The notes below the pieces were generated by a model. That model was not told the DNA's origin. It worked only from the letters and a program-made list of their open reading frames with translations, and ran no database searches. This document shows positions 61,653 through 64,000 of a stretch of 64,000 bases of DNA, piece after piece (positions within the stretch are counted from its first letter, which is position 1; each line of letters begins with the position of its first letter). The position numbers and the translations under genes are program-made. Source of the DNA: Lachnospiraceae bacterium (GTDB lineage Bacteria; Bacillota; Clostridia; Lachnospirales; Lachnospiraceae); the NCBI GenBank assembly GCA_017416465.1, contig JAFQCK010000047.1:1-64000 (forward strand), read 5' to 3'.

Positions 61653-61657
61653 AGAGG

Positions 61658-62542
61658 TTACCTCGCTTCTTTTCTTACCATGCCATGTATGCTATCCATT
61701 TTCCTAAACTTATGATATCTTGATTTAGCTATAGCATCACTTGTCATTTTCCCATATTTTTTTAATTCTTTACAAAGAATTTTATCTAATTCATCATACA
61801 CTTCAAATGGATTAGCCTGCATTCCGCCTTCCGGCTCTGAAACAATCTCATCTATTAATTCATAATTTTTCAAATCTCTCGCTGTTATCTTCATCAAATC
61901 ACAAGCCTTTGCACTCTTACTTGAATCTTTCCATAAGATTGATGCAAATCCTTCCGGTGAAAGTATTGAATATACCGCATTTTCAAGCATTATAATACTA
62001 TTTGCAACAGATATTGCAAGAGCACCACCACTACTTCCTTCTCCCGTAATAACTGTAATAACAGGTACTTTTAATGTACTCATCTTAGCAATCGAATCCG
62101 CTATCGCTATTGCCTGACCGTTTTCTTCTGCCTTTATTCCCGGATATGCCCCCGGTGTATCAACAAATGTAATAATTGGTCTACCAAATTTCTCAGCTTG
62201 TTTCATAAGTCTTAAGGCCTTACGATATCCTTCAGGTCCCGGCATCCCAAAATTACATGCCATATTTTCTTCAAGAGTCTTTCCTTTTCTATGACCAATA
62301 ACTGTCACAGGAATATTATGAAATAATGCAATACCACCAAGAATTGCATTATCCTCTTTTCCAAGTCTGTCGCCCTTTAATTCTACAAATTCATCAAATA
62401 ATGCTGTTATAAAGTCAATTACCTTAGGTCTTTTTGTATCTCTTGCCAAATGAACTCTATCATATGCTGTTAACTCTTTTTTTCCTTCTGTATTAGTGAT
62501 AATACTATTATCATTCACATTATTTTCCATAACTTCGCTCAA
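61658..62542 (-). CDS. accA: Acetyl-CoA carboxylase carboxyltransferase subunit alpha
   Basis: The 294-residue protein contains VHLARDTKRPKVIDFITALFDEFVELKGDR, VIGHRKGKTLEENMACNFGMPGPEGYRKALRLMKQAEKFGRPIITFVDTPGAYPG and ITGEGSSGGALAISVANSI, the crotonase-fold signatures of AccA. It forms the carboxyltransferase with AccD, encoded 12 bases upstream. The biotin carboxylase (AccC) and carrier (AccB) genes are not in the window. Confidence 0.95.
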   Translation of the reverse strand: MSEVMENNVNDNSIITNTEGKKELTAYDRVHLARDTKRPKVIDFITALFDEFVELKGDRLGKEDNAILGGIALFHNIPVTVIGHRKGKTLEENMACNFGMPGPEGYRKALRLMKQAEKFGRPIITFVDTPGAYPGIKAEENGQAIAIADSIAKMSTLKVPVITVITGEGSSGGALAISVANSIIMLENAVYSILSPEGFASILWKDSSKSAKACDLMKITARDLKNYELIDEIVSEPEGGMQANPFEVYDELDKILCKELKKYGKMTSDAIAKSRYHKFRKMDSIHGMVRKEAR

Positions 62543-62554
62543 CCTAATTACCTC

Positions 62555-63418
62555 CTATTTAATTTTTTTGTGTACATATAATAATTTTCCTATAACTTCT
62601 TTTAACTCACTTCTATGTACAACCTTGTCTACAAAACCATGTTCTTCCTGAAATTCTGATTTCTGAAATCCTTCCGGTAACTTTTCATTAATAGTCTGCT
62701 CTATTACTCTAGGTCCTGCAAATCCTATAAGTGCATCAGGCTCAGCCAAAATAACATCACCAAGCATTGCAAAGCTCGCACTTACACCACCTGTAGTCGG
62801 ATTAGTAAGAACTGATATATAAAAGCCTCCATTTTCTGAAAACTTTTCAATTGCAGCACTCGTCTTAGCCATCTGCATAAGCGAGAATAAACCTTCCTGC
62901 ATTCTTGCTCCACCGCTCGCTGAAACTATTACTAACGGAAGGGTATTTTTCATAGCATACTCAACTGCTAGTGTAAGTTTTTCTCCTACAACAGTTCCCA
63001 TGCTTCCCATCATAAATGTAGAGTCCAAAACAACTATCTCAGCTCTTTGTCCGTTTATATTACCTTCACCTGTTATAATTGCATCTCTTTTTCCTGTTGT
63101 TTCCTTTAATTCTTTAAGTTTTGTTCTATAGCCTGGAAATTTAAGCGGATTACCCGAAATCATATTTGCATTTTGTTCTTTAAATGTCCCCTTATCCGCA
63201 AGCTGTCTTACTCTGTCTCTGGCTGACACTGTAAGATGCTTTCCACAATTCGGACAAATAAATAACTTTGCTTTAAGAAGTGCTTTGCTATATTCATTTT
63301 TACATCCGGAACAAGTCATCTCACCAAGTTCTTCTGTTTTCTTAACACTAAATGTCTCTTCTTTTATATTTTTAACTGAAAAATATTCTTTTTTCTTTAC
63401 TCCAAACAAAGTACCCAT
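62555..63418 (-). CDS. accD: Acetyl-CoA carboxylase carboxyltransferase subunit beta
   Basis: The 287-residue protein has a zinc ribbon CSGCKNEYSKALLKAKLFICPNCGKH near residues 35-60, then GKRDAIITGEGNINGQRAEIVVLDSTFMMGSMGTVVGEKL, IVSASGGARMQEGLFSLMQMAKTSAAI and LTNPTTGGVSASFAMLGDVILAEPDALIGFAGPRVIEQT. These are AccD motifs. It transfers carboxyl from biotin to acetyl-CoA with AccA. A 232-base gap separates it from acpP and holds a terminator at 63586-63626; no clear promoter was found in the rest. Confidence 0.95.
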   Translation of the reverse strand: MGTLFGVKKKEYFSVKNIKEETFSVKKTEELGEMTCSGCKNEYSKALLKAKLFICPNCGKHLTVSARDRVRQLADKGTFKEQNANMISGNPLKFPGYRTKLKELKETTGKRDAIITGEGNINGQRAEIVVLDSTFMMGSMGTVVGEKLTLAVEYAMKNTLPLVIVSASGGARMQEGLFSLMQMAKTSAAIEKFSENGGFYISVLTNPTTGGVSASFAMLGDVILAEPDALIGFAGPRVIEQTINEKLPEGFQKSEFQEEHGFVDKVVHRSELKEVIGKLLYVHKKIK

Positions 63419-63585
63419 GGTATCATTTTCACCCTTTCTTAAACAATATTTTTTATAGTTTTATTACCTCTATATAAACATTTTTGTTTAATCTCTTTAA
63501 AAACCAAAAATGTATTTTTCAACTTTTATTAACTAATTTTTTAAATAAATATTTTTAAATACTCTAACCTTATCTCTTAAAATCA

Positions 63586-63626
63586 GAAGCTATTTCAGAC
63601 ACCTTTATTTGTCTAAAATAGCCTTC
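63586..63626 (-). terminator. Terminator or attenuator between acpP and accD
   Basis: GAAGCTATTTCAGACA and TGTCTAAAATAGCCTTC pair with one bulge and one G-U pair. The minus-strand tail ATTTTAAG is only weakly T-rich, so read-through into accD is likely. Confidence 0.6.
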
Positions 63627-63650
63627 CTAAATTTCATCTTATCTTATCAA

Positions 63651-63893
63651 TTATTTTGTATTCTCATCAATATATGTAACAATATCATTAACAGTTACGA
63701 ACTTTGCAAGATCTTCATCAGCAATTGTAATATCAAATGCTTCTTCTAATGCCATACTAAGTTCTGCAGCATCTAATGAATCCGCTCCAATGTCATCCAT
63801 CAAACTAGCTTCCATTGTAATCTTATCTTCTCCACAACTAAGAGTTTCCATAATAATTTCTTTAACTTTATCAAATGTCATTGTTTTACCCAT
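63651..63893 (-). CDS. acpP: Acyl carrier protein
   Basis: The 80-residue acidic protein contains MDDIGADSLDAAELSMALEEAFDITIADEDLAKFVTVNDIVTYIDENTK; the Ser in ADSLD carries the phosphopantetheine arm. It shuttles acyl chains among the Fab enzymes encoded downstream. The ATG at 63893 lacks a close ribosome site: AAGAGG lies more than 20 bases upstream, with a small TCACT/AGTGA hairpin between. An internal ATG four codons on is an alternative start. Confidence 0.93.
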   Translation of the reverse strand: MGKTMTFDKVKEIIMETLSCGEDKITMEASLMDDIGADSLDAAELSMALEEAFDITIADEDLAKFVTVNDIVTYIDENTK

Positions 63894-63913
63894 GCATTCA
63901 CTAAAAAGTGATA

Positions 63914-63946
63914 CTACCTCTTAACAGGTCGTGTAGGTAGTTGCAT
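63914..63946 (-). other. Possible 10-codon leader ORF before acpP
   Basis: ATG at 63946 follows AAAGGA closely and opens MQLPTRPVKR before TAG at 63914. The AAGAGG possibly used by acpP lies in its last codons, which would couple the two. It is short and the ribosome spacing is tight, so it may be chance. Confidence 0.25.
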
Positions 63947-64000
63947 AATCCTTTCTTTATAAAATTAATGATGCTATAATCAACCTGTCGAAATTTAAAT

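Noticed and set aside
1-64000. tRNA or rRNA genes
   Set aside because: I saw no cloverleaf-like sequence with a T-arm motif and no rRNA segments on either strand.

Overview
The window looks like chromosome of a motile, low-GC Gram-positive bacterium of the Lachnospiraceae (an inference; the Lachnospira/Roseburia/Butyrivibrio side fits best). The grounds are the CsrA-FliW flagellar module, SpoIIID, an MreB homologue placed ahead of flgF/flgG, a FabK-type fatty-acid operon and a strongly A+T-rich sequence. Every intact gene reads on the minus strand; the only plus-strand coding sequence is the tail of an IS66-like transposase at the left edge.

Layout, left to right. (1) 0.1-16.6 kb: a variable surface-glycan island with a methyltransferase, RgpF-like and GT2 glycosyltransferases, a sulfotransferase, two large proteins sharing a CBS-like N-terminus (one ending in a CitC-like nucleotidyltransferase), a TagD/Gfo-Idh fusion, LicD and a TagF-like polyol-phosphate transferase. 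A duplicated two-gene unit in it has partly decayed. (2) 17-25.8 kb: a pseudaminic-acid pathway (pseB, pseC, pseI, pseF, an ATP-grasp ligase, pseG, with no pseH) followed upstream by a Maf flagellin glycosyltransferase. (3) 25.9-46 kb: flagellar genes: flagellin with a CsrA-type leader, FliT-like, FliS, FliD, FlaG, CsrA, FliW, FlgL, two FlgK, FlgN, FlgM, YvyF, FlgJ, FlgG, FlgF and MreB, with ComF and RecD2 embedded. A DUF1016/YhcG nuclease gene sits in this locus, bracketed by a duplicated gene end. (4) 46.4-54.3 kb: an accessory block with SpoIIID, a Septu-like PtuA/PtuB pair, a SWIM-SNF2 helicase, a histidine-kinase remnant and a DUF4143 ATPase headed by seven copies of an exactly 23-bp-spaced repeat. 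(5) 54.4-63.9 kb: a MarR regulator and a fatty-acid synthesis cluster (fabZ, fabF, fabG, fabD, two FabK-type genes, fabH, accA, accD, acpP), without accB and accC.

How the parts fit: the Pse genes would supply a CMP-nonulosonate to Maf, which glycosylates the short flagellin; the neighbouring transferases could extend or decorate the glycan with phosphopolyol and sulfate groups (inference). FliW, CsrA and the flagellin leader form a translational feedback loop, and three sigma-28-type promoters together with FlgM form the late-gene switch. The most unusual non-coding features are a repeated three-hairpin ladder with compensatory base changes (31.6 and 33.0 kb), long intergenic palindromes abutting stop codons (34.8, 40.4, 55.5 and 60.7 kb), and the 23-bp iteron array. 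All identifications come from reading the sequence; no database search was run.
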